Shown here: positions 40,938 through 49,424 of the stretch, in pieces
How positions within the stretch are numbered: position 1 is the first letter of the stretch
How the letters are laid out: each line of letters opens with the position of its first letter
Source of the DNA: an uncultured Porphyromonadaceae bacterium
GTDB taxonomy: Bacteria; Bacteroidota; Bacteroidia; Bacteroidales; Muribaculaceae
Reading direction: 5' to 3'
Length of the DNA: 51,460 bases
Assembly (NCBI GenBank): GCA_947573485.1
Contig: CANPGB010000023.1
Coordinates: 1-51,460 of the forward strand
Position numbers and translations under genes: made by a program
Notes under the pieces: model-generated
What the model saw: only the letters and a program-made list of their open reading frames with translations
Told to the model about the DNA's origin: nothing
The model's database searches: none

Positions 40938-42293
40938 TTATTCAGGCACTTCCACTACCGTAACCTTGCGATAGTCGAGGCGTGCCTCAAGATACTCGGC
41001 CAGCTTTTTGCGCTCGGCGTGGGTGAAGCGTCCGCGCGTGTGTACCATGGCCACCGTGGCGGTGTCTGTCGCGGCCTCTCCGGGCTTGCTGAACACTGTG
41101 AGCGACACACCTATGCGCTCTACCGAGGGGAAGAGCACCTTTATCTCGGGCGAAATCTCAGGCGCCGAGAGTTCGGATTGGCGCGCCATGTCGAGCTGAG
41201 TCTGCAGCGAGTCTATAGTAGACTGCTGGCGGGTTATAGTATTCTGTGCAATACGGTAGATGTCGCCAATGCCCGGCGCAAAAGCGGCGTCGCCTGCCTT
41301 GCTGCTTTCGTCGGTTCCGCCTTGAATAAATGTAAGCCTTGTGCCTGCGAGGCCGTAGAATTTCAGTTTGGAAGAGAGGGCCAGGCGCAGGGAGTCGAGT
41401 GGCAATGTGCGGCCCACGAGAGTGAGCGAGAGGCAGCGGGTACCGTCGTCATAGTAGGCACGACGCTGAAGTACCTGCGTCTCGGGGAAGCGGCACTCGG
41501 CGGCCACGAAGCGGTCGGCATCGGCGGTGAACTTGCTCTGGCGCAGCATGTTGTAGGTAAGATAGATACTCGGCAGCATTGTGAGTATCGCGAGCGAGTA
41601 GACAATGCGGCGCACCTTGCGGGCACGGGCTGTATCGGCCTCCGAAGCCGCCTTGTATTTCATAAGCTTTACGCCTATAAATGTGGCGAAAGCTATGTAT
41701 ATCGAGTTGATTATAAAGAGGTAAGTGGCTCCGAAGAAATAGTTGAGCTGCCAGGTGGCGAGGCCGTATCCGGCCGTGCACAACGGTGGCATAAGTGCCG
41801 TAGCGATTGCCACACCGGGGATAACGTTGCCTTTGTTGGTGCTTCCGAGAGCTATGATACCGGCGCCTCCGCCGAAGAAGCCTATGAGCACATCGTAAAT
41901 TGTGGGGGAGGTACGTGCCAGAAGCTCACTATGCTGCTCGTTGACGGGCGAGATGAGGAAATAAAGCGTCGAGGCTATCACCGAGAATCCGGCTGCCATG
42001 AGCAGGTTGCGCACACAGCGTTTGAGCAGGTCGAAGTCGTGGACGCCCACGCCGAGCCCTATGCCTATGATAGGCCCCATTAGCGGCGATATGAGCATGG
42101 CGCCGATTATGACGGCTGTGGAGTTGGTGTTGAGGCCGAGCGACGCTATGAAAATAGCGAGGATTAGGATGAGAATGTTTGTGCCGCGGAACGATACGCC
42201 GTCGCGGATTGCTTTCTCGGCTTCGGCCTGCGACACGAGCTGGCCCGAGAGCGAGAAATAGTCAACGAAGAAAGATGAGAGTCGGTTTGCCAT
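40938..42293 (-). CDS. DUF389 membrane protein
   Basis: A 451-residue protein from the ATG at 42293 (MANRLSSFFVDYFSL). An ATG six codons earlier lies within a terminator stem and is less likely. About six helices (LILILAIFIASLGLNTNSTAVIIGAMLISPLMGPIIGIGLG is the DUF389/TIGR00341 hallmark, with GSTNKGNVIPGVAIATALMPPLC) occupy residues ~40-260. A large periplasmic or cytosolic C-terminal domain with a coiled stretch (ITRQQSTIDSLQTQLDMAR) follows. The family has no settled function; transport has been suggested. Its start codon immediately follows the terminator of the CoA-transferase gene. Confidence 0.88.
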   Translation of the reverse strand: MANRLSSFFVDYFSLSGQLVSQAEAEKAIRDGVSFRGTNILILILAIFIASLGLNTNSTAVIIGAMLISPLMGPIIGIGLGVGVHDFDLLKRCVRNLLMAAGFSVIASTLYFLISPVNEQHSELLARTSPTIYDVLIGFFGGGAGIIALGSTNKGNVIPGVAIATALMPPLCTAGYGLATWQLNYFFGATYLFIINSIYIAFATFIGVKLMKYKAASEADTARARKVRRIVYSLAILTMLPSIYLTYNMLRQSKFTADADRFVAAECRFPETQVLQRRAYYDDGTRCLSLTLVGRTLPLDSLRLALSSKLKFYGLAGTRLTFIQGGTDESSKAGDAAFAPGIGDIYRIAQNTITRQQSTIDSLQTQLDMARQSELSAPEISPEIKVLFPSVERIGVSLTVFSKPGEAATDTATVAMVHTRGRFTHAERKKLAEYLEARLDYRKVTVVEVPE

Positions 42294-42295
42294 TG

Positions 42296-42345
42296 AAAAA
42301 AGCGCCTGCACGGAAGCGTGTGAAAGCTGTCTTGCAGGCGTGCTT
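42296..42345 (-). terminator. Terminator of the CoA-transferase gene, ending at the DUF389 start
   Basis: On the minus strand CGCCTGCA (42340-42333) pairs with TGCAGGCG (42310-42303) around a 22-base loop that can pair further internally. The T run CTTTTTT (42302-42296) follows. The T run stops two bases before the DUF389 ATG at 42293, so DUF389 expression must depend on read-through or on a promoter not recognised here. Confidence 0.75.
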
Positions 42346-42363
42346 AGATTGTATACTTATGGT

Positions 42364-43857
42364 TTAGAGATACTTGGCATAATCGGCATTGCGCATGTCG
42401 CCGCTCTCGTTGAAAGCGTTGTGGAAAGCGAATGCTGCGCGGAGGGTGTGGGGAGTCTGACCCTGTGTACCGAGCTTGAGGTAGTCGTTGAGGAGCGGGC
42501 GGTACATGGGGTGGGCGCAGTTGTTTATAATCTCGTGAGCGCGCTGCACGGGGTCTTTGTGGCGCAGGTCGGCGATACCCTGGTCGGTGACGAGGATGTC
42601 GACAGAGTGCTCGCTGTGGTCGGGGTGAGCGACCATGGGCACGATGTTGCTGATGAGGCCGCCCTTGCTTACCGAGGGGCAGGAGAAGATAGAGAGGTAT
42701 GCGTTGCGGGTGAAGTCGCCCGAGCCGCCGATACCGTTCATCATGCGTGTGCCGAGCACGTGGGTTGAGTTTACGCTGCCGAAGAGGTCGGCCTCGAGGG
42801 CTGTGTTCATTGCGATAACACCTATGCGGCGGATAACCTCGGGGTTGTTCGAGATTTCGGCGGGGCGCATAAGGATTTTATCGTGGAAGAAGGAGATGTC
42901 GCTGAAGAGTTTCTTCTCGGTGTCGTCGGTGAAGGTCATCGAGCAGGTAGAGGCGAAAGTACATTTGCCTTTCTGGAGGAGTTCGAGCACGGCGTCCTGG
43001 ATAACTTCGGTGTACATCATGAAGGGGGGCAGTTCCTTGCTCTCGCCGAGGTCGTAGAGCACGGCGTTGGCCACATTACCCACGCCCGACTGGAGGGGGA
43101 GGAACTCTTTGGGGAGACGTCCGGCCTTGTATTCGCCTACGAGGAAGCGCACCACGTTCTTGCCGATCATGGTTGAAACCTCGTCGGGAGCGGTGAAGGG
43201 CTTCACGCAGTCGTAGGAGCTTGTGCGCACGATACCCACAACCTTTGCGGGGTCGACTTTGAGCACGGGCGAGCCCACGCGGTCGTTGGCGGCGTAGATA
43301 GGAATCTCGCGGCGACGGGGCGGGTCGAGGGGCATATACACGTCGTGCATGCCGAGGAGCTGGTGGGGCAGCTTATCGTTGAGCTCGATGAAAATCTTTT
43401 TAGCCATTGCGGCGTAGGTGGGCACGTTGCCCAAACCGCAACCGAGGATAATCTCGCCCTTGTCGTTGATATCGGCTGCTTCGATAATTGCCACGTCGAT
43501 GTCGCCATAAGTGCCGTAGCGCACTTCCTGTGCCATCTCGGAGAGGTGACGGTCGAAGTAGTGGCAGTCGTGAGCGTTGATGCGCTTGCGGAGGTCGGGC
43601 ACGTTCTGGTAGGGAGCGCGCATATTGTATGCGTTGGCACGGGAAAGCACGCCGTCGACATGGTCACTTGTCGAGGCACCGGTAAACATGTTTACCTTGA
43701 ACTCTCGACCTGCCTCGTGCTCGCGCACAGCCTTTTCGGCAAGAGCCTCCGTTATAAATTTAGGAGTTCCGGGAGCTGTGAATCCCGACAGGCCTATGGT
43801 ATCGCCATTGTTAATCATTTCGGCTGCTTCCTGAGCCGTGATGTAATTGAATGCCAT
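42364..43857 (-). CDS. Acetyl-CoA hydrolase/transferase family (succinate:acetate CoA-transferase type)
   Basis: A 497-residue class I CoA-transferase of the Cat1/AarC/ScpC branch. N-terminal and C-terminal alpha/beta CoA-transferase domains are both present. The active-site Glu lies in MYTEVIQDAV. Substrate and CoA loops include LQSGVGNVANAVLYDL, NSTHVLGTRMMNGIGGSGDFTRNAYLS and PMVAHPDHSEHSVDILVTDQG. It probably exchanges CoA between acetyl-CoA and succinate or propionate in fermentative end-product formation, a core route of propionate/succinate-forming Bacteroidales. Substrate choice cannot be fixed by eye. It ends at a strong terminator. Confidence 0.92.
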   Translation of the reverse strand: MAFNYITAQEAAEMINNGDTIGLSGFTAPGTPKFITEALAEKAVREHEAGREFKVNMFTGASTSDHVDGVLSRANAYNMRAPYQNVPDLRKRINAHDCHYFDRHLSEMAQEVRYGTYGDIDVAIIEAADINDKGEIILGCGLGNVPTYAAMAKKIFIELNDKLPHQLLGMHDVYMPLDPPRRREIPIYAANDRVGSPVLKVDPAKVVGIVRTSSYDCVKPFTAPDEVSTMIGKNVVRFLVGEYKAGRLPKEFLPLQSGVGNVANAVLYDLGESKELPPFMMYTEVIQDAVLELLQKGKCTFASTCSMTFTDDTEKKLFSDISFFHDKILMRPAEISNNPEVIRRIGVIAMNTALEADLFGSVNSTHVLGTRMMNGIGGSGDFTRNAYLSIFSCPSVSKGGLISNIVPMVAHPDHSEHSVDILVTDQGIADLRHKDPVQRAHEIINNCAHPMYRPLLNDYLKLGTQGQTPHTLRAAFAFHNAFNESGDMRNADYAKYL

Positions 43858-43905
43858 ATAATAGGATTGTAAAGATTTTGTGTATTCTTTCAGATAAAAG
43901 GTTAA

Positions 43906-44298
43906 TCAAAACTTGGGTTTGAGAATCTCGCCCCAGATAACGGCGTTGCGTAGGCCGTCGCGGTCGAGGGGCTTTAGTGCGGGGCGGCAGGCGACAGCGC
44001 GCACAGGAGCGGGAGTGTCGGCCGTCACGCGGGCTCCTTCTTCATTGTCGAGGAACGCAGCCGGAGCCTGTGCCTTTGGAGCAGGAGCTGCATGGCTGTG
44101 GCTCTGAGCCTCGGGGCTCACCTTGGGCGTGCGCCTCGGAGGAGCCTGGCGGGCAGGCTTTACGGCAGCAGGGCGCGTGGCAGCCTGCCTGACTTTGGGG
44201 GCGGGGGCGCTCTTGCGCTTCTTTCCCTGCCGCTCAATCAGGCCTATTACCGCCGTTACAACCACAGCTATTATAAAGCCAATGAAATCGGAATCCAC
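43906..44298 (-). CDS. Small membrane-anchored Ala/Pro-rich protein with conserved-looking C-terminus
   Basis: A 130-residue protein of unknown function. One N-terminal transmembrane helix (FIGFIIAVVVTAVIGLI, residues ~5-21) is followed by a basic patch, a long Ala/Pro-rich low-complexity linker (~30-85), and a C-terminal motif LRNAVIWGEILKPKF. I recall similar C-termini (xxAVIYSEILxPKx) on otherwise unrelated small Bacteroidales proteins, which would suggest a docking or interaction tag. A perfectly spaced promoter lies on the minus strand: TTTG (44349-44346), 20 bases, TAAATTTG (44325-44318). Confidence 0.75.
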   Translation of the reverse strand: MDSDFIGFIIAVVVTAVIGLIERQGKKRKSAPAPKVRQAATRPAAVKPARQAPPRRTPKVSPEAQSHSHAAPAPKAQAPAAFLDNEEGARVTADTPAPVRAVACRPALKPLDRDGLRNAVIWGEILKPKF

Positions 44299-44307
44299 TT
44301 TTTTTTG

Positions 44308-44349
44308 TAATTTTGTGCAAATTTACGCATTATCGCGTAATGTTACAAA
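44308..44349. promoter_or_regulatory. Overlapping divergent promoters with a TTACGC palindrome
   Basis: Plus strand: TAATTTTG (44308-44315) is the -7 element for miaB. Minus strand: TTTG (44349-44346), 20 bases, TAAATTTG (44325-44318) serves the small membrane protein. Between them TTACGC (44323-44328) and GCGTAA (44335-44340) form an inverted repeat with a six-base centre, a candidate operator. Confidence 0.55.
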
Positions 44350-44357
44350 TATTTGAA

Positions 44358-45707
44358 ATGGAAAACTCAAAGACAACGGAGGCCACACCGCGCCTTTATA
44401 TAGAGACTTACGGCTGCCAGATGAACGTTGCCGACAGCGAAGTGGTGGCCGCCGTCATGGAAATGGCCGGCTACAAGCTTGCCGACGACATCGACGGCGC
44501 CGACGCCGTTCTGCTTAATACATGCTCGATACGCGACAATGCCGAGCAAAAAATTGTTGCGCGCCTGCAGGCTCTCAATGCCATGCGGCGCAAGACCCGC
44601 CACCCACATATAATAGGAGTGATAGGCTGCATGGCCGAGCGCGTGCGCGATGAGCTGGTGAAGAACCACGGGGTAGACCTCGTGGCAGGCCCCGACGCCT
44701 ACCTCGACCTCCCGGCGCTCTTCGCGGCAGCCGAGAGCGGCAACGAGGCCGTGAACGTGGAGCTCAGCACCACAGAAACTTACCGCGACATAGTTCCGGC
44801 GCGCATACCCGGGCAGACTGTCTCGGGTTACATAAGCATCATGCGCGGCTGCAATAATTTCTGCTCCTACTGCATAGTGCCCTACACCCGCGGCCGCGAG
44901 CGCTCGCGCGAGGTCGACAGCATACTGCGCGAGCTCGCCGACCTTGCCCAACGCGGCTTCAAGGAGGTGACTCTCCTTGGGCAGAACGTGAACAGCTACC
45001 GCTACACCGCCGACGACGGCACCGTGACCGACTTCCCCGCTCTCCTTGCCAAGGTTGCCGAGGCCGCCCCGCACATGCGCGTGCGCTTCACCACCTCGCA
45101 CCCCAAGGATATGAGCGATGCCACTATCGCCGCCATAGCCGCCCACCCCAACATCTGCCGCCACATACACCTTCCGGTTCAGAGCGGCAGCAACGAGGTT
45201 CTCAAGAACATGAACCGCAAATACACCCGCGAGTGGTATCTCGACCGCATTGCGGCCATTCGCCGCGCAATACCCGACTGCGGCATATCGAGCGACCTCT
45301 TCACCGGTTTCCACGGCGAGACCGAGGAAGATTTCCAGCAGACGCTCGACCTTATGCGCACCGTGGGCTTCGACTCCTCGTTCATGTTCAAATACTCGGA
45401 GCGCCCCGGCACCCTCGCCTCGCGCACTATGCCCGACAACGTACCCGAGGAGGTCAAGATAGAGCGCCTCAACCGCATGATAGCCTTGCAGAACGAGCTC
45501 TCGGCAGCCTCTAACCGCCGCGATGTGGGCAAGGAGTTCGAAGTGCTTGTGGAGGGTGTTGCCAAGCGGTCGAAAGAGCAAATGGTGGGCCGCACGAGTC
45601 AGAACAAGACGGCCGTGTTCCCTCGCGGCGACGCAAAAGTGGGCGAGCTCCGCAAGGTGCGAGTGCTCGATGCCACCTCGGCGACTCTAATATGTGAATT
45701 AATCTGA
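44358..45707 (+). CDS. miaB: tRNA-2-methylthio-N6-dimethylallyladenosine synthase
   Basis: A 449-residue radical-SAM methylthiotransferase modifying A37 of tRNAs reading UNN codons. The start is the ATG at 44358 (MENSKTTEATPRLYIETYG), downstream of the promoter; earlier in-frame ATGs lie at or before the expected transcript start. The N-terminal UPF0004 domain binds a second cluster through Cys in YGCQMNVAD, NTCSIRD and IGCMAER. The radical-SAM cluster is in RGCNNFCSYCIVPYTRG. The C-terminal TRAM domain (EFEVLVEGVAKRS to the end) binds RNA. It overlaps the transporter gene by one base (TGATG). Confidence 0.95.
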   Translation: MENSKTTEATPRLYIETYGCQMNVADSEVVAAVMEMAGYKLADDIDGADAVLLNTCSIRDNAEQKIVARLQALNAMRRKTRHPHIIGVIGCMAERVRDELVKNHGVDLVAGPDAYLDLPALFAAAESGNEAVNVELSTTETYRDIVPARIPGQTVSGYISIMRGCNNFCSYCIVPYTRGRERSREVDSILRELADLAQRGFKEVTLLGQNVNSYRYTADDGTVTDFPALLAKVAEAAPHMRVRFTTSHPKDMSDATIAAIAAHPNICRHIHLPVQSGSNEVLKNMNRKYTREWYLDRIAAIRRAIPDCGISSDLFTGFHGETEEDFQQTLDLMRTVGFDSSFMFKYSERPGTLASRTMPDNVPEEVKIERLNRMIALQNELSAASNRRDVGKEFEVLVEGVAKRSKEQMVGRTSQNKTAVFPRGDAKVGELRKVRVLDATSATLICELI

Positions 45708-46651
45708 TGAACGTAATTTCATTCCTACGCAACTGGACGCTACCCATAGCCATACTGGCCGGGGTAGCGGCTTATTTTATATATGTGAGCATACCGTGGC
45801 TCGACGGCACCCACGCTGCCGCAGCACAGATTGTGGCCATAGTGCAGCCCTTGCTCATTTTCTCGATGCTCTTCCTCACCTTTCTGAGTATCGGCCCCCA
45901 CGACCTGCACCTGCGCCGCTGGCATCTTTGGCACATATTGATACAACTCGGCTTCTTTGCCGCCCTCACCTTTGTGCTTGTGATGATAGCCGACTCGCAG
46001 TACCGCATAGTGCTTGAGAGCGCCATGCTGTGCCTGCTCTGCCCTACGGCCACCGCGGCAGCCGTGGTCACGCGCAAGCTCGACGGCAACCCCGCCGACA
46101 TCACCACCTACACCATAATAATCAACATTGCCATAGCCCTCACGGCGCCCGTGCTGCTGCCCATAGCGCACCCGCATGAGGGTCTCGACTTCCTGCCCAC
46201 GTTCAGGCTTATAATCTACAAGGTGTTCCCCCTGCTCATCTGCCCGCTCATTGCAGCCTGGGGAGTGCGCCGCTATCTGCCGGGGCTTGCCGGGCGTCTG
46301 CGCCGCTACCCCGACCTCGCCTTCTATCTCTGGGCAGTGGCTCTCGCCCTTGCCATAGCCACCACCGTCAAGGCCATAATGCACAGCCGTGTGCCTGTGG
46401 GCATGCTCATTGCCATAGGTGCGGTGTCGCTGGTATGCTGCCTGCTGCAGTTCTTCCTCGGCAAAATCATAGGCAGCCGCTACGGCGAGCATATAGAGGG
46501 CGGCCAGGCCTTGGGGCAGAAAAACACGGTGTTCATCATATGGCTGGGCTATACCTTCCTCTCGCCCGTAACAGCGGTTGCGGGTGGCATGTACAGCATA
46601 TGGCACAACGTGTTCAACTCCTACCAGCTGTATAAGAAGCGTAAATCGTGA
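45707..46651 (+). CDS. BASS-type (bile acid:Na+ symporter-like) membrane transporter
   Basis: A 314-residue inner-membrane protein with about nine or ten helices. Landmarks include LLIFSMLFLTFLSIGPHDLHLRRW, CLLCPTATAAAVVTRKLDG and an inverted-repeat style halves arrangement, in line with the bile acid:sodium symporter (BASS) superfamily and its bacterial 'transporter' relatives. The name does not mean that it moves bile acids; bacterial members carry organic acids or unknown solutes. It starts within the miaB stop, so expression is probably coupled. The next gene has its own promoter. Confidence 0.8.
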   Translation: MNVISFLRNWTLPIAILAGVAAYFIYVSIPWLDGTHAAAAQIVAIVQPLLIFSMLFLTFLSIGPHDLHLRRWHLWHILIQLGFFAALTFVLVMIADSQYRIVLESAMLCLLCPTATAAAVVTRKLDGNPADITTYTIIINIAIALTAPVLLPIAHPHEGLDFLPTFRLIIYKVFPLLICPLIAAWGVRRYLPGLAGRLRRYPDLAFYLWAVALALAIATTVKAIMHSRVPVGMLIAIGAVSLVCCLLQFFLGKIIGSRYGEHIEGGQALGQKNTVFIIWLGYTFLSPVTAVAGGMYSIWHNVFNSYQLYKKRKS

Positions 46652-46658
46652 CTTATTT

Positions 46659-46690
46659 TTTGGCAGCCTGCGCAAAAATATGTAATTTTG
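46659..46690 (+). promoter_or_regulatory. Promoter of the DUF4301-gmk-nadD operon
   Basis: TTTG (46659-46662), 20 bases, TAATTTTG (46683-46690) is an exact Bacteroidetes promoter. It lies 27 bases upstream of the DUF4301 ATG. A run of five closely spaced genes follows. Confidence 0.7.
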
Positions 46691-46717
46691 AAAAGCAAAC
46701 CCTAAAACACCATATCC

Positions 46718-48256
46718 ATGGCAAACTTCACCGCCGCCGACCTCGAGCAGCTCAAGGAGCGCGGCATCACCCAAGAACAGGTGGAAGCGCAGCTTGAGCG
46801 CTTCCGCACAGGTTTTCCCTACCTCAGAATCGAATCACCCTCAGCCCCGGAGAACGGCCTCCTGACTTTCAGCCCCGAGCTCAAGAAGCAGTGCGAGGCC
46901 CGCTGGGACGAATATCTCGCCAACGGCGGCGACGTGCTCAAATTCGTGCCCGCCTCGGGCGCTGCCTCGCGCATGTTCAAGGCTCTCTTCGCCTTTGTTA
47001 ACGGCACCGAGGAAGCTCCCGCCGAAGGCAGCCCTGTGGCACAGCTGGTTGAGCGCATCAGCGACTTCGCCTTCTACGCCGAACTTCAGAAGATTATAGC
47101 TCGCCTCTACGGCGAAGGTACCACCGCCGAAAGCCTCATTGCCGACGGCCGCTTCAAAGACCTGGTGGGTGCGATAATCCTCCCCGAAGGCCTCAACTAC
47201 GGCCAGTTGCCCAAGGCACTCCTCACCTTCCACCGCTACGACGGGGGCGCCGAAGTGCGCACCGCCCTCGAAGAGCAGCTCGCCGAAGGTGCCCAGACAG
47301 CCGCCACCGACGGCAAGGTACGCCTGCACTTTACAGTGTCGGCCAACCACCGCAAACTTTTTGAGGCCAAGCTCGCCGAGGCCGTGCCTGCCATGGAGCA
47401 GAAATTCGGTGTGAAATACGACATCTCGCTCTCTGAGCAGAAACCCTCGACCGACACCATTGCCGTGACCCCCGACAACGAACTCTTCCGCGACGAGGCC
47501 GGCAAGCTCGTGTTCCGCCCCGGCGGTCATGGTGCCCTCATCGAGAACCTCAACGACATCGACGCCGAGGTCGTATTCATCAAGAACATCGACAATGTGG
47601 TGAACGAAGGCCACCGCGAGTCAACGATAGAATACAAGAAGCTGCTCGGCGGTCTGCTGATGACAGTCGTAGACCTGGCCTACAGCATATACCTCGACCT
47701 TGCCAACCCCACCGAGGAGCTCGTGCAGGAAGCCGAGGAATTTGTGGTTAACACCCTCTCGTACTTCTCGAAAGACCTCAACGGCGAAGGCACACTTGCC
47801 GAGCGCGCCGAGGCTCTGCGCAAGGTGCTTGCACGCCCCGTGCGCGTGTGCGGCATGGTGCGCAACGAAGGCGAACCCGGCGGCGGCCCCTTCAACGCCT
47901 TCTCGAGCGACGGCAATTCGGTGGCTCCGCAGATACTCGAGTCTACCCAGATCGACCTCTCGAAGCCCGAGAACGCCGAGATGCTCAAGAAAGCGGGCTA
48001 CTTCAACCCCGTTGACCTCGTGTGCTACATCAAAAATCCCGAAGGCGCGAAATATGACCTGCGCAAGCACGTCGACCACGCCACCGGGTTCATCTCCGAG
48101 AAGTCGGCAGGCGGCCGCGACCTGCGCGCCCTTGAGCTCCCCGGCCTCTGGAACGGTGCCATGAGCGACTGGAACACAGTGTTTGTGGTAGTGCCCGCAT
48201 CAACATTCAACCCCGTAAAGACCGTTAACGACCTCCTCCGTCCGGCTCATCAATAA
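46718..48256 (+). CDS. DUF4301 family protein
   Basis: A 512-residue cytoplasmic protein of the Bacteroidetes-specific DUF4301 family. Landmarks are LKFVPASGAASRMFKALF, FRPGGHGALIENLNDIDAEVVFIKNIDNV, RVCGMVRNEGEPGGGPF and a terminal SDWNTVFVVVPASTFNPVKTVNDLLRP. The GGHGAL-LN and KNIDN pattern recalls nucleotidyltransferase-like sugar-nucleotide folds, but no function is established and I do not assert one. It is the first gene of a run with gmk, nadD, DUF5063 and M18 aminopeptidase, all with tiny gaps or overlaps. Confidence 0.88.
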   Translation: MANFTAADLEQLKERGITQEQVEAQLERFRTGFPYLRIESPSAPENGLLTFSPELKKQCEARWDEYLANGGDVLKFVPASGAASRMFKALFAFVNGTEEAPAEGSPVAQLVERISDFAFYAELQKIIARLYGEGTTAESLIADGRFKDLVGAIILPEGLNYGQLPKALLTFHRYDGGAEVRTALEEQLAEGAQTAATDGKVRLHFTVSANHRKLFEAKLAEAVPAMEQKFGVKYDISLSEQKPSTDTIAVTPDNELFRDEAGKLVFRPGGHGALIENLNDIDAEVVFIKNIDNVVNEGHRESTIEYKKLLGGLLMTVVDLAYSIYLDLANPTEELVQEAEEFVVNTLSYFSKDLNGEGTLAERAEALRKVLARPVRVCGMVRNEGEPGGGPFNAFSSDGNSVAPQILESTQIDLSKPENAEMLKKAGYFNPVDLVCYIKNPEGAKYDLRKHVDHATGFISEKSAGGRDLRALELPGLWNGAMSDWNTVFVVVPASTFNPVKTVNDLLRPAHQ

Positions 48257-48258
48257 GT

Positions 48259-48837
48259 ATGGATAAAAAAGGAAAAATCATAGTTGTCGCAGCCCCCTCG
48301 GGCTGCGGCAAATCTACAATTATCAACGCCCTCATCGACGGGGGCGACCTCAACCTCGGATTCTCGGTATCAGCCACCACGCGCCCCCCGCGCGAAGGAG
48401 AGACCGACGGCGTAAACTACTACTTCATGACCGAAGAGGCTTTCCGCGACGCCATTGCCGAAGACGAGTTCGTTGAGTACGAAGAAGTATATCCGGGCCG
48501 CTTCTACGGCACGCTCCGCAGCGAAATCGACCGCATCACCGACCAGGGACACAACATAATACTCGACCTCGATGTCAACGGCGCCCTCGGCGTGAAACGC
48601 ATCTACGGCGAGCGCGCCCTTACGCTCTTCATCGAGCCGCCGAGCATCGAGGAACTGCGCCGCAGGCTTGTGTTCCGCGGCACCGAGACCGAAGAGGTTA
48701 TCGACGTGCGCATCGACCGCGCCCAGTACGAGCTCTCGCGTGCGGCAGAGTTCGACCGCCGCATAGTGAACGCACAGCTCGACGATGCCGTGCGTGAGAC
48801 CCGCAACCTTATAGGCGGCTTCATAGCCCTTGCGTAA
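48259..48837 (+). CDS. gmk: Guanylate kinase
   Basis: A 192-residue kinase that phosphorylates GMP and dGMP. The P-loop is APSGCGKST (residues 12-20). The GMP-binding region contains SVSATTRPPREGETDGVNYYF and EVYPGRFYGT, and the lid includes RRRLVFRGTETEEVIDVRI. The length is standard. It follows DUF4301 after two bases and its stop shares a base with the nadD start (TAATG). Confidence 0.96.
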   Translation: MDKKGKIIVVAAPSGCGKSTIINALIDGGDLNLGFSVSATTRPPREGETDGVNYYFMTEEAFRDAIAEDEFVEYEEVYPGRFYGTLRSEIDRITDQGHNIILDLDVNGALGVKRIYGERALTLFIEPPSIEELRRRLVFRGTETEEVIDVRIDRAQYELSRAAEFDRRIVNAQLDDAVRETRNLIGGFIALA

Positions 48838-49424
48838 TGGAGACGGTAGGTATCTTAGGCGGCTCTTTCAACCCCGTGCACATAGGCCACATGATGCTGG
48901 CCTCCTATCTCGTGCAGTGGGGCTACGTGGATAAGGTGTGGCTGACGCTCTCGCCGCGCAATCCGCTCAAAGACCCCGGCGAGCTCATCCCCGACCTCAA
49001 ACGCCTGCAGATGCTCTCGATAGCCGCCAAAGGAGCGCCCGACATCGACATCTGCGACATAGAGCTGAGCATGCCCAGGCCGTCGTTCACCATAAACACC
49101 CTCGATGTTCTCGCCGAGCGCTACCCCGACACGCGCTTCAAAATAATAATAGGCAGCGACAACTGGGCGATATTCGACCGTTGGCGCGAGCCTCAGCGCA
49201 TACTCGATGAATATGGCGTGATAGTGTACCCGCGCCCGGGTTACCCTCTTGAAGACGACCACACCGTGGGCATGGAGATAGTGAACGCTCCCATGGCAAA
49301 CATTTCAAGCACTTTTGTGCGCGACGCCATTGCCAAGGGGCGCGACATGAACTATTTTCTGCCCGCAGGCGTATACAAATACATTATCGACAACCGGCTC
49401 TACCGCCCTACCGAAAAGAAATGA
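48837..49424 (+). CDS. nadD: Nicotinate-nucleotide adenylyltransferase
   Basis: A 195-residue NadD that makes nicotinate adenine dinucleotide in NAD synthesis. The nucleotidyl-transferase signature GGSFNPVHIGH is at residues 8-18 (His15 and His18), SPRNPLKD marks the substrate loop, IIGSDNWAIFDRW the nicotinate pocket, and ISSTFVRDAI the second phosphate-binding motif. Length is normal. It overlaps the DUF5063 gene by four bases (ATGA). Confidence 0.95.
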   Translation: METVGILGGSFNPVHIGHMMLASYLVQWGYVDKVWLTLSPRNPLKDPGELIPDLKRLQMLSIAAKGAPDIDICDIELSMPRPSFTINTLDVLAERYPDTRFKIIIGSDNWAIFDRWREPQRILDEYGVIVYPRPGYPLEDDHTVGMEIVNAPMANISSTFVRDAIAKGRDMNYFLPAGVYKYIIDNRLYRPTEKK

